The notes below the pieces were generated by a model that saw only the letters and a list, made by a program, of their open reading frames with translations, did no database searches and had not been told where the DNA came from. A stretch of 64,000 nucleotides of DNA from Methanothermobacter wolfeii (GTDB taxonomy: Archaea > Methanobacteriota > Methanobacteria > Methanobacteriales > Methanothermobacteraceae), in the NCBI RefSeq assembly GCF_025397995.1, contig NZ_CP104550.1, positions 1,144,001-1,208,000 on the forward strand. Reading direction: 5' to 3'. The translations under genes and the position numbers were made by a program. Positions within the stretch are counted from its first letter, which is position 1; each line of letters begins with the position of its first letter. Shown one piece after another: positions 28,052 through 37,655 of this stretch.

Positions 28052-29056
28052 TCAGTACCTGACCTTGCCAATGTGCCTTGTGCTGCCCGGGTCCTCCCCG
28101 CTGTAATGGGCAAGGTAGTAGACAAACCATTCAAGGGGAACCGCAAGTATGAAGGGTGAAAGGATGGATTCAAGATCAGAATAATCAGACATCCTGAATA
28201 CGATGTTCCTGGCGCCCAGCTTTTCACAGAAAGCAATTGCCCTTGATGTGAGCTCATCACCGGGAAACCCTGCTTCAAGGAATATTACAGGGACACCCGC
28301 CTCAACCCTCTCAATAAGTCCATGCCTGAATTCACCAGAATAGAGGGGACATGCATGTTTAAGGGCCCCCTCCATCAGCATGGTCATTGCAAGCTTGTAT
28401 GCCAGTCCATAATTGGGGCCGCTCCCCATGCAGTAAAAGATTTCCTCACCGGAATATTCCTCTGCAAGGTCCCTGCACTGGTCCCGGGTGTCCTTGAGGA
28501 GCCTTTCAATTTCCACTGGCAGTCTTTCAAGTTCCAGGAGCACCCCTTCAGCCATCTCATCCCTGTACATCCCGAAGAGAATCCTGTAGAGGGACATGAG
28601 CTGTGTCATGTAGGTCTTTGTTCCGAGTATGGCCTCCTCATGACCGCACCTGGTTATCACGGCCTCGGATGACTCGGATGCCATGCTGCTTTCAGGTTCA
28701 TTCGTAACCGTTATGGTTTTAAGGCCCAGTTCATTGGCCTTCCTGAGGGCTGCCAGGGTATCTGCTGTTTCACCCGACTGTGATGTGAATATCACCGCAG
28801 AGTCCCTGTTACTGATCTTCTGATGATAGTAGAATTCATACCCTGTCATGACGGTGATTGCTGTTTCATAGTTCATGCACAGGGCGTCGCGTGCACTGTA
28901 ACATGTTGAAAGGGAACTTCCGCAGCCCACAAGGTAGATGTGCCTGCAGTCCACCATATCGGAGGATATGCTGTCCATATGTTCCCCTTCAAGTTTCATC
29001 GTCCTCCTGAGGGACTCTGGCTGTTCCATGAGCTCATCATACATTTTATACTTCAT
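28052..29056 (-). CDS. Double-SIS sugar-phosphate isomerase or deaminase
   Basis: The 334-residue protein has two SIS domains like the isomerase half of GlmS and the FrlB/AgaS deaminases: [16 protein letters not shown] and [15 protein letters not shown] in the first, [18 protein letters not shown] and [16 protein letters not shown] in the second. No glutaminase domain is present, so it does not make glucosamine-6-phosphate from glutamine alone. The ATG at 29056 shares one base with the TGA of the ThiN gene (TGATG). The substrate is unknown. Confidence 0.8.
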   Translation of the reverse strand: MKYKMYDELMEQPESLRRTMKLEGEHMDSISSDMVDCRHIYLVGCGSSLSTCYSARDALCMNYETAITVMTGYEFYYHQKISNRDSAVIFTSQSGETADTLAALRKANELGLKTITVTNEPESSMASESSEAVITRCGHEEAILGTKTYMTQLMSLYRILFGMYRDEMAEGVLLELERLPVEIERLLKDTRDQCRDLAEEYSGEEIFYCMGSGPNYGLAYKLAMTMLMEGALKHACPLYSGEFRHGLIERVEAGVPVIFLEAGFPGDELTSRAIAFCEKLGARNIVFRMSDYSDLESILSPFILAVPLEWFVYYLAHYSGEDPGSTRHIGKVRY

Positions 29057-29616
29057 CAAATCCTCTCCATCAGAATCCTGTATTCCTCTGCAATCTTAAG
29101 GGCGGTTTCAGCAACTTCAACGGCGTCCTTACCCGTCAATACAACCATGGGTTCCTTACCCCAGGCTCCCCTGTGGTATATGACATCCGGGGGTGACTCT
29201 GAGTCTCTGAAGGCCTCCTCCACACCCCACGGTATGGTTCCGCCCTCAGAATCCCTTACACTGGCTGGCTCCCTGCTCCTGTCATAGCAGGAAACCACAA
29301 GCCCTGCCTTCTCACATATCCTGATTATACTTTCATCGAACTTAATATTAATGGCTGCCCTCCTTTCCGGTCTGTGTCTCATGAAGGTCAGTATGAAACG
29401 TGCCATGTGGGACGATGCACCGTATTCTGGTTCACGGCATGCAAATGCCTTTCCACGGAACTCAGTGATTCTCCCGGGTACTGCTGCCACGTCTTCAGTG
29501 TCTTTAGCACCTTCACGTGCCATTACAATGTTTGATCTGACCTCAGGGACCAGCAGTCCAAAATCATCCGATGATGAGAGTAATTCAAGGGCCCTTTTAA
29601 GGTTTTCTATCTCCAT
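29056..29616 (-). CDS. Stand-alone ThiN thiamine-phosphate synthase domain
   Basis: A single ThiN domain of 186 residues. Family blocks: [68 protein letters not shown]. ThiN domains fused to ThiD make thiamine phosphate in archaea; the essential Arg and His of characterised enzymes correspond to VRSN and SSHMAR here. No DNA-binding domain is attached, so it is more likely an enzyme than the ThiR-type regulator. The ATG at 29616 has GGAGTGAT upstream. It is coupled to the SIS gene. Confidence 0.75.
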   Translation of the reverse strand: MEIENLKRALELLSSSDDFGLLVPEVRSNIVMAREGAKDTEDVAAVPGRITEFRGKAFACREPEYGASSHMARFILTFMRHRPERRAAINIKFDESIIRICEKAGLVVSCYDRSREPASVRDSEGGTIPWGVEEAFRDSESPPDVIYHRGAWGKEPMVVLTGKDAVEVAETALKIAEEYRILMERI

Positions 29617-29699
29617 CCTATCACTCCATCTGAAACCTTCCAGAAAATAGTTATATGTGGACCGGTAATTTATAACCATAAGTCTTAAAGGTGTTTCTC

Positions 29700-30167
29700 A
29701 TGGAGAAGGTGAAGGATTTTAGAGGTATAAAGGGACACCTTGGGGTCTTCAGGGAGGAGACCGCCAAGGCTGAGAGGATAGGATTTGCAGGGGTCCCCGG
29801 AGTATGCACTCCCTTTGCACAGTTATTTGCCTATGCTGTGAGGGATAAGGAGAACCTTTTCATTCCATCCACTGACTTTGAAAGGGCAAGGACCCTTGAG
29901 CTGACAGATTACGGTGTTGAACTTGGAGAAGTCAACCCGGGGAGGGTTGATGTGCTGGTGCTCCTCGGCGGACTTTCAATGCCAGGGATAGGCTCAGATA
30001 TCGAGGACGTTAAGGAACTGGTAGGGAAGGCCCTTAAGGATGATGGCAAGCTCATGGGACTCTGCTACATGGACATGTTCAGGAAGGCAGGATGGTATGA
30101 TCTCCTGGACTTTGACTGCGTCATAAACGCAGACATAGAGGGTTTTGTCCTCAGGAAACAGGAATAA
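29700..30167 (+). CDS. DUF2124 family protein
   Basis: Methanogen-typical protein of 155 residues. A Rossmann-like pattern is visible (RIGFAGVPGVCTPFAQLFAY, VLVLLGGLSMPGIG, LMGLCYMDMFRKAGW). The ATG at 29700 has GGTG 6 nt upstream. No function is known. Its stop codon lies inside a sequence repeated 57 nt downstream. Confidence 0.75.
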   Translation: MEKVKDFRGIKGHLGVFREETAKAERIGFAGVPGVCTPFAQLFAYAVRDKENLFIPSTDFERARTLELTDYGVELGEVNPGRVDVLVLLGGLSMPGIGSDIEDVKELVGKALKDDGKLMGLCYMDMFRKAGWYDLLDFDCVINADIEGFVLRKQE

Positions 30168-30243
30168 ATCCTGCAGCTTGTTGAACACACACCCTAAGGG
30201 CCAGTACATATAAAAAGATATTAAATCCTGCAGCTGATTGAAC
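30165..30243. repeat. Duplicated 3' end of the DUF2124 gene
   Basis: A 22-nt stretch beginning at the TAA stop (30165-30186) recurs at 30222-30243 with two changes, 57 nt on. Both contain CCTGCAGCT and end TTGAAC. The second copy lies in the spacer before the DUF447 gene. Confidence 0.75.
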
Positions 30244-30303
30244 CTGCAAACCTAGGTTCATCCACAGGTATGAACCCTGCAGCCCGGGCCCTATAACTCA
30301 TGA

Positions 30304-30969
<666 letters not shown>

Positions 30970-30990
30970 AAACCCTCATCATGGATCATG

Positions 30991-31084
30991 AATCAACAAT
31001 AACATCCACAAATTCAAACATGGTTAGCTCATTAAGGTTCTGTTTCACCTTGATTAATCAACAATAACATCCACAAATTCAAAC
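30991..31084. repeat. Perfect 29-nt duplication of the ade 3' end
   Basis: Positions 31056-31084 encode the last residues of adenine deaminase (FEFVDVIVD). The identical 29 nt occur at 30991-31019, 65 nt away, in the spacer next to the convergent DUF447 gene. In the outer copy the frame continues one codon to a TGA. Perfect identity indicates a recent event or continued exchange. Confidence 0.92.
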
Positions 31085-32685
31085 CTATCAACACTGAATA
31101 GTCCGCGATCCCCTATTTTGAGTTCAGGTATTACAAGGAGCGAAAGGAAGGACATTGTCATGAAGGGTGCTCCAAGTCGTGATCCAAGTTCATATGCAAA
31201 ATCATTGATCTCTTCAAGTTCCTCTGCGACCTCAGATGCCTCCCTGTCTGTCATGAGACCGGCTACTGGTAATTCAAGCACCATGCATCTGTCATCTGAA
31301 AGAGCAGCAAGTCCGCCTCCACTTTCCCTTAAAAGGTCAACCGCCCCCTTCATCTTTTCTGAGTCAGTGCCGACCACGATGATGTTGTGGGAGTCATGGG
31401 CCACGGTTGATGCAAGGGCACCCTCCCCTAATCCGAAGCCCCTTACAAATCCATTTGCAATGTTCCCCTTACCGTAACGGTCTATGACCGACACCTTGAG
31501 TATATCAGCCGATGGATCCGGGGCCACGAAACCATCCTCAACAGCAAGCCCTGCCCTTGACTCCTCCGTGATTATCTGGCCATCCATGACATCAATCACC
31601 CTGACGGTGACCTCATCGGCATCGGATTCAACCTCAAGGTCCTCCTCACTGAACTCCTTAACCTTTATCCTGTTCACTGAGATGGGGGCTGACTTCTTCA
31701 TCCGGTAGGTGCATCTGCCGTCTGCAGCCACCAGTTCACCGCCAATGTAGACCCTCCTGACAGTGAAATCCCTCAGGTTATCCACCACTGCAAGGTCTGC
31801 ATGCATCCCAGGGGCTATGGCGCCTGTATCCAGACGGTAATGTGATGCAGGGTTTATGGTTACCATCTGGACGGCCTCCACAGGATCCGCGCCATACTCA
31901 ACCGCCCTCCTGAGTGCAAGGTCCAAATGCCCCCTCAGAAGATCCCCGGGGTGGATGTCATCGGATACCAGGAAATCGCAGCCGGCAGGCAGAAGGTCCC
32001 TGAGGTTCTTTGCACTTGAACCCTCCCTTGCCATGATCTTCATGCCGAGCTCCCTTTTTTCAATGGCCTCAGTGGCTGTCACACATTCATGGTCGGTTGA
32101 TATGCCTGCGGCGATGTATGTGCAGAGGTCGTCCCCTGAGAGGAGGGGTGCATGACCGTCAATGGGCTTGCGCATCGCCTTTGCAGCCTCTATCTTTGCT
32201 GTGACCTCCTCATCCCCTGCTATCACCCCTGGGAAGTTCATCATCTCCCCCAGGGCGACGATGGAGTCCCTTCCAAGGAGCTCCATTATTTCACCGGCTG
32301 ATATCTCTGCACCCGCTGTCTCGAAGGGAGTTGCAGGTACGCAGGATGGTGCAGTGAAGTAGAACCTCATGGGTGCTTCTGATGAATCAGATATCATGAA
32401 GTCGATCCCGGAAACACCCATAACATTTGCTATCTCATGGGGGTCTGAGACAGCCGCCACCGTCCCGTGGGGTACCGCTGCGGATGCGAAGGATGATGGT
32501 GTGAGCATTGAACTCTCAATATGGACATGGGCATCTATGAATCCGGGTAGAATGATGTGGTCGTACTCCCCCCTTATCCTCCTGACGGCCCTTATTATTC
32601 CATCTTCTATTTCGATCTCAGCGGGGTAGATGTCACCTGTGAAGACATTGAGGATGTTGCCCCTTATCAATTCAATCCCCATCAT
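31054..32685 (-). CDS. ade: Adenine deaminase
   Basis: Amidohydrolase converting adenine to hypoxanthine in purine salvage. The 543-residue protein shows the metal-site motif [34 protein letters not shown] and [13 protein letters not shown], and the C-terminal [12 protein letters not shown] of the Ade branch. It overlaps the end of the ornithine cyclodeaminase gene by 14 nt; starts ATG-ATG at 32685 and 32682 are equivalent. Its 3' end is duplicated in the downstream spacer. Confidence 0.92.
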   Translation of the reverse strand: MMGIELIRGNILNVFTGDIYPAEIEIEDGIIRAVRRIRGEYDHIILPGFIDAHVHIESSMLTPSSFASAAVPHGTVAAVSDPHEIANVMGVSGIDFMISDSSEAPMRFYFTAPSCVPATPFETAGAEISAGEIMELLGRDSIVALGEMMNFPGVIAGDEEVTAKIEAAKAMRKPIDGHAPLLSGDDLCTYIAAGISTDHECVTATEAIEKRELGMKIMAREGSSAKNLRDLLPAGCDFLVSDDIHPGDLLRGHLDLALRRAVEYGADPVEAVQMVTINPASHYRLDTGAIAPGMHADLAVVDNLRDFTVRRVYIGGELVAADGRCTYRMKKSAPISVNRIKVKEFSEEDLEVESDADEVTVRVIDVMDGQIITEESRAGLAVEDGFVAPDPSADILKVSVIDRYGKGNIANGFVRGFGLGEGALASTVAHDSHNIIVVGTDSEKMKGAVDLLRESGGGLAALSDDRCMVLELPVAGLMTDREASEVAEELEEINDFAYELGSRLGAPFMTMSFLSLLVIPELKIGDRGLFSVDRFEFVDVIVD

Positions 32686-33907
32686 TGTTCATCTTCTTGA
32701 GTTCATGGAGGAGGATGGGCAGGAACGCGCCCACATCGGTCACCACACTCACGGCCTGTGAGCTCCCCCTGTCAGATAGCTTGGTGACGGTTGCAGGGTT
32801 TATATCAACACATATCGTCTTCACCCTTGATGGGAGTATGTTGCCCGTTGCGATGGAGTGGAGCATGGTGGCTATCATTATGATCATGTCAAGGTCCTGG
32901 ACGTATTTCCTCATCTCCTCCTGGGCCTCTATAACGTCTGTTATAACATCAGGGAGTGGTCCGTCATCCCTTATTGAACCTGCAAGGACGAAGGGGACGT
33001 TATTCTTAACACACTCATACATTATCCCTGACCTTAGAACACCCTTCTCCACGGCATCGCCTATTGAACCTGCACGGTTTATCTCATTTATTGCGTTTAT
33101 ATGATGTCTGTGTCCTCTGCTCACTGATTCACCGCTTTCTATGTCCACGCCCAGGGATGTGCCGTAGAGTGCATTTTCTATGTCATGGGTGGCCAGGGCG
33201 TTGCCTGCGAATAAAACATCTATGAAGCCCTCCCTTATCATTTCGGCGATGACGGGGGCTGAGCCCGTGTGTACAATTGCAGGTCCTCCAACGAGGCCTA
33301 TCTTACCCCCGCGCCTCTTTATCTCAGTTATCTCGGAGGCTATCTTTTTTATGGTGGTTACCAGGGGCTTTTCACTTGAAACATCGCTGCCCATGAATTC
33401 AAAGACGCCCTGCTTCCCCCTGGGCCTTTCGGGTGGAACAACCTTTATACCCTCCCTGCCAACAACGACAAGGTCGCCTTTTTTTATCCTGCCTATGGGT
33501 TTGCATCTGGCCCTTCGGGTTTTGGGGTCAACCACTATCATGCAGTCCATTTCAATTCCCTCAACCTCCACCCATTCACCACCATAATATATGAAGGTCT
33601 GGTGGTTTGTTGTTGAGTAGAAGTCCTCAGGGAGCACCCTGTCCATTTCAGCCTCTCTGAGCTGGACCTCCTTTATCTCAGCAATGGAGGCCCCTATTTC
33701 ACTCAGTTCATCAAGTATCTTGTTTAAAAGTGTGGGTGTCTCTGCCTCCACCAGTATCCTTGCATGGCTTGGATCCGATTTCCTTTTACCTATCTCGATC
33801 TCAAGTATCTGGAAATCTCCACCCATATCCATTATTATATCAAGGGCCCTGGGGAGTATGAGACTGTCGATTATGTGACCCCTTAGTTCCACCTCTCGAG
33901 AATTCAT
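32672..33907 (-). CDS. Archaeal ornithine cyclodeaminase (TIGR00300, LOR/SDH-like)
   Basis: NAD-dependent enzyme family shown in Methanococcus to convert ornithine to proline and ammonia. The 411-residue protein has an N-terminal LOR/SDH bifunctional-type domain ([20 protein letters not shown]) and a C-terminal nucleotide-binding half ([57 protein letters not shown]). The ATG at 33907 follows GGTG by 6 nt; the 33919 start lacks a site. It lies among arginine-derived polyamine genes, which fits ornithine metabolism. Confidence 0.82.
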   Translation of the reverse strand: MNSREVELRGHIIDSLILPRALDIIMDMGGDFQILEIEIGKRKSDPSHARILVEAETPTLLNKILDELSEIGASIAEIKEVQLREAEMDRVLPEDFYSTTNHQTFIYYGGEWVEVEGIEMDCMIVVDPKTRRARCKPIGRIKKGDLVVVGREGIKVVPPERPRGKQGVFEFMGSDVSSEKPLVTTIKKIASEITEIKRRGGKIGLVGGPAIVHTGSAPVIAEMIREGFIDVLFAGNALATHDIENALYGTSLGVDIESGESVSRGHRHHINAINEINRAGSIGDAVEKGVLRSGIMYECVKNNVPFVLAGSIRDDGPLPDVITDVIEAQEEMRKYVQDLDMIIMIATMLHSIATGNILPSRVKTICVDINPATVTKLSDRGSSQAVSVVTDVGAFLPILLHELKKMNNDGD

Positions 33908-33983
33908 AGCAAACACCATTTTAGCTTGATAGGTTAGAATTGGACTGGGGAATATAAAAATCTGCTGGCAGCTTCACCGGTTT

Positions 33984-34856
33984 TCAGGTGATGGTGAGGA
34001 TGTCGTAGATTATCTTGGCAGCGTTTATGGATGTCTGATCACCCCTAGTCCCTGAGGCCACCTCCACAACATCAAATCCAAGGAGCTCCTTTTCCGCTGC
34101 CGCGGCAGTGAGCTCCTCCATGATGAAGGGTGTGAGTCCGCAGGGTGTGGGGTTCCCAACAGATGGTGCGTATGCCGGGTCAAGGACGTCAATGTCCACG
34201 GAAAGGTACACGGGTCCCCTGATCCTCCTGATGGCGCGGAGGGCGCCCTCTGGATTGTCCATTATCTCATGGGCTGTGTGGTATTCTATCCCGTTCTCCC
34301 TGACGAATTCCACCTCCTCCTCTGATGCCGACCGGACCCCCAGCTGCAGTATGCCCGATGGCTGGAGTTCATGAACCCGCCTCATGACGGTGGCATGGGA
34401 GTACCTCTCACCGGTATAGGTGTCGGCCATGTCCATGTGGGCGTCGATGTGGATCACCGTAAGGTCATGGATGAGCCCCCCTTCACTGAACTCTTCAAGC
34501 ATCGGGAGGGTTACCGTGTGTTCACCGCCAAGTATGATGGGTTTGAGTCCCATTTCAAGGATCTCAGAAACAGAGCTCCTGATAAACTTTGAGGTTGACC
34601 TGAAGTTACCGTGGGAGACATTAACGTCACCAAAATCAAAACTGTTCAGCTTCACATTACCTGAAAACCTGAGGTTGTATGATTCGAAGCTGTAGGAAGC
34701 CTCCCTGATGGCTTGGGGACCGAATCGCGTCCCCGGGAGGTATGTTGCAGTGGAATCAAAGGGGACCCCTATTATTCCGAAGGAAAGCTCCGGAATATTA
34801 TCAGGGTCCTCTGTGGAAAAAGCAAATTTCAGTGGGTTCTGTGTGTGTAGAAGCAT
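33984..34856 (-). CDS. speB: Agmatinase
   Basis: Ureohydrolase converting agmatine to putrescine and urea, 290 residues. The binuclear Mn ligands are present: GGEHTVTLP, IDAHMDMADTY and SVDIDVLDPAYAP. It follows eIF5A by 11 nt on the minus strand. The divergent arginine decarboxylase gene makes its substrate, so arginine to agmatine to putrescine is encoded around a single promoter region. Confidence 0.93.
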   Translation of the reverse strand: MLLHTQNPLKFAFSTEDPDNIPELSFGIIGVPFDSTATYLPGTRFGPQAIREASYSFESYNLRFSGNVKLNSFDFGDVNVSHGNFRSTSKFIRSSVSEILEMGLKPIILGGEHTVTLPMLEEFSEGGLIHDLTVIHIDAHMDMADTYTGERYSHATVMRRVHELQPSGILQLGVRSASEEEVEFVRENGIEYHTAHEIMDNPEGALRAIRRIRGPVYLSVDIDVLDPAYAPSVGNPTPCGLTPFIMEELTAAAAEKELLGFDVVEVASGTRGDQTSINAAKIIYDILTIT

Positions 34857-34867
34857 GTTTAAGGGCC

Positions 34868-35260
34868 CTATCCCTTGGTTCTCATGAGTTTTCTCTGGCC
34901 GAGGGCCTCTATGTATTCAACCTCAACACCTTCAACCAGCTGGTCGCGGAGTTCATCTGGTATTGGTGTTTCAAAGGTCTCATAGTTTTCAAGGTCCATT
35001 AACTGGACGTCCTCTCCCATTATGGCCAGTACCTGTGCTGTTCTCTTGTCGATTATGGGTATGTCCACCTTTGAGTCCACTGGTTTTACGAAGCTCCTCT
35101 TCTGGTTGTCGAATATCCCCACTGCCTCGACACGGGCCTTGGCTGATCCGTGCTTACCAGGGGAGGATGTTGAGATGTTTGTGATCTTTGATGCCTCTCC
35201 GTCAATGATCACGTACTTTCCAACCTTAAGCGTCTTAACTTCAACTACTTTCTTTGACAT
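34868..35260 (-). CDS. eif5a: Translation factor aIF5A
   Basis: Elongation-type factor that rescues stalled ribosomes at poly-proline. The hypusine site is Lys36 in [12 protein letters not shown], made from spermidine. The 130-residue length is normal. The ATG at 35260 has GGAGGT 8 nt upstream. Its promoter, TTTATATATG on the minus strand (about 35324-35333), overlaps the first copy of a repeated promoter. The link to speB and the arginine decarboxylase gene is functional: the pathway supplies the polyamine used for hypusine. Confidence 0.95.
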   Translation of the reverse strand: MSKKVVEVKTLKVGKYVIIDGEASKITNISTSSPGKHGSAKARVEAVGIFDNQKRSFVKPVDSKVDIPIIDKRTAQVLAIMGEDVQLMDLENYETFETPIPDELRDQLVEGVEVEYIEALGQRKLMRTKG

Positions 35261-35326
35261 TTATCTTTACCTCCGTCAAAATGAGTGATATGGTGGTTCA
35301 GTGTATATCTATTAATCTGGTGCACA

Positions 35327-35404
35327 TATATAAAAACTTATAGAAGGATGAGACTCTTAGTAAGCCGACATGTATATAAAAACTTATAGAAGGATGAGAC
35401 TCTT
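35327..35404. promoter_or_regulatory. Perfectly duplicated 32-nt TATA promoter
   Basis: The same 32 nt occur at 35327-35358 and 35373-35404, 46 nt apart, with no mismatch. Each begins TATATAAAAACTTATAG, a strong archaeal TATA box, and extends through the expected start point. The second copy is correctly spaced for the arginine decarboxylase start at 35419. The first can also read leftwards into eif5a. One TATA probably serves each direction. Confidence 0.8.
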
Positions 35405-35418
35405 GCGATGTGATGAAC

Positions 35419-35862
35419 ATGAAGGTTGCTATAACATCAGGTGCTGCTGAAGGACCCACCCGACTGAATGCCTTTGACAACGCACTCCTTGAAGCAGGGA
35501 TAGGGGATGTCAATCTCATCAGGGTGTCAAGTATACTTCCAAGGGACACCAGGATAGTTGAACTTCCAGAACTTGAACCCGGATCAATGGTTAACTGCGT
35601 CCTCTCCCGGAAGATATCCGACAGGAGGGGAGACCTTATATCTGCAGCCATCGCCGCGGCAACATCCGGTGACTTTGGATGTGTGGTTGAGAACTCCGGG
35701 GTGAACAGGGACCCTGAGGATGTGAGGAGGGAGGCCGTATCAATGGTTGAGTATATGATGTCTGTGAGGGGCCTTGAAATAAAGGAATTAATAGTTGAAG
35801 AGATAAATCATACTGTTGAGAGGTGTGGTGCCGCAGTATCTGCACTCGTATACCTTGACTGA
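35419..35862 (+). CDS. pdaD: Pyruvoyl-dependent arginine decarboxylase
   Basis: Decarboxylase making agmatine from arginine, with a pyruvoyl group formed by self-cleavage. The cleavage site is the Ser-Ser pair in [24 protein letters not shown] and [19 protein letters not shown] are other family blocks. The ATG at 35419 has GTGAT 4 nt upstream, giving 147 residues. It diverges from the eif5a-speB operon with a duplicated promoter between them. suhB follows 18 nt downstream. Confidence 0.92.
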   Translation: MKVAITSGAAEGPTRLNAFDNALLEAGIGDVNLIRVSSILPRDTRIVELPELEPGSMVNCVLSRKISDRRGDLISAAIAAATSGDFGCVVENSGVNRDPEDVRREAVSMVEYMMSVRGLEIKELIVEEINHTVERCGAAVSALVYLD

Positions 35863-35880
35863 AACCAGGAAGGGGGTTCC

Positions 35881-36726
35881 ATGGAAGAATCAGATACCTA
35901 TTACTGGAAGGGCGTTGCCATGCGGATGGCAGACCAGGTTGAGAGGGCCATAGCTCCCCTTGTGGGGACAGAAGATGCAGGTGAGATAATCAAAATGGGG
36001 GCTGATGGAACACCTACAAAGCTCATAGACCTCGTTGCAGAGGACGAGGCCATAGGTGTCCTTGAAAACACCATGAGGCCCGTTACAATAATAAGTGAAG
36101 AGATAGGAGTCCTTCACATAAACCAGGACGGTGATGATGAGCCCAGGATAATCTTTGTGGTGGACCCCCTTGATGGTACAAGCAACGCCATAAGGAACAT
36201 ACCCTTCTACGGGATATCCATTGCAGTTGCAGAATATATTCCTGGAAGCGACCTCCCCTCAATGAAGGATGTCAGGATGGGTTTTGTTAAGAACTTTGCA
36301 ACGGGTGACCTCTACTGGGCCATAAGGGGCCAGGGGGCGTTCATGAATGATAAAAGGATTGAGTCATCATCACAGAGTTCCCTTGAAAGGACATCTCTCG
36401 GTGCATTCATCTACGGCACCCGCTTCAAAAGGGTTGATAACATATGCCGGGTTATACGCCGTATGCGTATACTGGGCTCTGTTGCCCTTGAACTGGCATA
36501 CGTGGCGAACGGGTCCTATGACGCCTTCATGGACCTCAGGGAAAACCTCAGGATAGTTGATATTGCCGCCTCAAAGCTCATCGTTGAGGAGGCAGGTGGT
36601 GTGGTGACAGATGAAAGGGGGGAAGTTATAAACGGCCTTCTTAACGTCAAGGCAAGAACCTCCCTTATCGCTGCGGGTAACGTTAACCTTCACAGAAAAA
36701 TAATGCAGACCCTGGAGGTCATATAA
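35881..36726 (+). CDS. suhB: Bifunctional inositol monophosphatase/FBPase
   Basis: Archaeal class IV phosphatase of 281 residues active on fructose-1,6-bisphosphate and inositol phosphates. Metal sites: ISEEIG, VVDPLDGTSNAIRNIPFYG and LRIVDIAASKLIVEEAGG. The start ATG follows a G-rich stretch, GGAAGGGGG. Its last codons (LEVI, stop) hold the ribosome site GGAGGT, and this junction sequence is repeated 59 nt downstream in front of nadK. Confidence 0.93.
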   Translation: MEESDTYYWKGVAMRMADQVERAIAPLVGTEDAGEIIKMGADGTPTKLIDLVAEDEAIGVLENTMRPVTIISEEIGVLHINQDGDDEPRIIFVVDPLDGTSNAIRNIPFYGISIAVAEYIPGSDLPSMKDVRMGFVKNFATGDLYWAIRGQGAFMNDKRIESSSQSSLERTSLGAFIYGTRFKRVDNICRVIRRMRILGSVALELAYVANGSYDAFMDLRENLRIVDIAASKLIVEEAGGVVTDERGEVINGLLNVKARTSLIAAGNVNLHRKIMQTLEVI

Positions 36727-36797
36727 TGCATACAGGCCCCTCAACCAGCCACAAGAAAACAGTAAAGATTCTGGAGGTCATATAATGCGTATAGGCC
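36712..36797. repeat. Duplicated suhB-nadK junction with relic ORF
   Basis: A 27-nt junction sequence containing GGAGGTCATATAATG occurs at 36712-36738 (suhB end) and 36771-36797 (nadK start), 25 of 27 identical, 59 nt apart. Between them an ATG at 36726 opens a 19-codon frame, MHTGPSTSHKKTVKILEVI, whose end resembles the suhB C-terminus HRKIMQTLEVI. This is what a tandem duplication of a TAATG stop-start junction would leave. Confidence 0.9.
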
Positions 36798-37636
36798 TTG
36801 TTGCCCGTTTTGACATGCCTGAAGCCGTTGAGCTTGCAGGTAGAGTTGCATCCTTTCTCCTCAACAGGGGTGTTGAGCTCACAGTCGACCTTAAACTCAC
36901 AGAGGAACTCCCCATCCTCAGGGAGTATGGTGCGGATATAAGGGACATGGATGCAGACATGATAGTCACCATCGGCGGAGATGGGACGATACTAAGAACC
37001 CAGAGCCTTATAGAGGGTAAGGAGATACCTATACTGGGCATAAATATGGGCACTGTTGGTTTTCTGACTGAAGTAGACCCTGAGAATGTTTTTTCAGCCC
37101 TTGAAGACGTCCTGATGGGTGAGTATGCTGTTGAAAAGAGGACCCTCCTCAGCGTCCATCATAACGGTAAACTGCCATTGGCCCTCAATGAGGTGGTTAT
37201 GATGACGCGTAAACCCGCCAAGATGCTCCACATTGAAATATCTGTGGATGATGAAATCGTTGAGGAGCTCAGGGCCGATGGTATAATCATCGCAACTCCA
37301 AGCGGCTCCACAGCCTACTCCATGTCAGCCGGCGGGCCCATAGTAGACCCCCGCGTGGAGGCCTTCCTCATAGTGCCCATATGCCCCTTTAAGCTCAGCG
37401 CGAGGCCCATAGTGGTCTCAAATAAAAGCACCATAAAGGTCAAACTACTCAGGAAGGGAAAGAAGGCCATTGCAGTTATTGACGGCCAGTATGAGGAGGA
37501 GATAAACCATATGGATGAGGTCATATTCAGGAAATCAGATAGCTGCGCCCATTTTGTAAGGTTGAGTAAGGACTTCTACCGTAAGGTCCGTGAAAAACTA
37601 ATAGAGGGTGGTATAGATTCAATCAAGGGCCACTGA
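36785..37636 (+). CDS. nadK: NAD kinase
   Basis: ATP- or polyphosphate-dependent kinase making NADP. The 283-residue protein has IGGDGTILRTQSLIEG (GGDG motif), NMGTVGFLTEVDPEN and DGIIIATPSGSTAYSMSAGG. The ATG at 36785 has GGAGGT 6 nt upstream in the second copy of the repeated junction. It once probably overlapped the suhB stop directly. Confidence 0.94.
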   Translation: MRIGLVARFDMPEAVELAGRVASFLLNRGVELTVDLKLTEELPILREYGADIRDMDADMIVTIGGDGTILRTQSLIEGKEIPILGINMGTVGFLTEVDPENVFSALEDVLMGEYAVEKRTLLSVHHNGKLPLALNEVVMMTRKPAKMLHIEISVDDEIVEELRADGIIIATPSGSTAYSMSAGGPIVDPRVEAFLIVPICPFKLSARPIVVSNKSTIKVKLLRKGKKAIAVIDGQYEEEINHMDEVIFRKSDSCAHFVRLSKDFYRKVREKLIEGGIDSIKGH

Positions 37637-37655
37637 CGCTTCAGCCAGCCCCCTC

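Noticed and set aside
30991-31084. CRISPR-like direct repeats
   Set aside because: Only two copies, locus-specific sequence and one copy is coding, so this is not a CRISPR array. The same holds for the other repeat pairs.
36726-36785. 19-codon gene between suhB and nadK
   Set aside because: It has a good ribosome site but is best explained as a relic of junction duplication, not a functional peptide.
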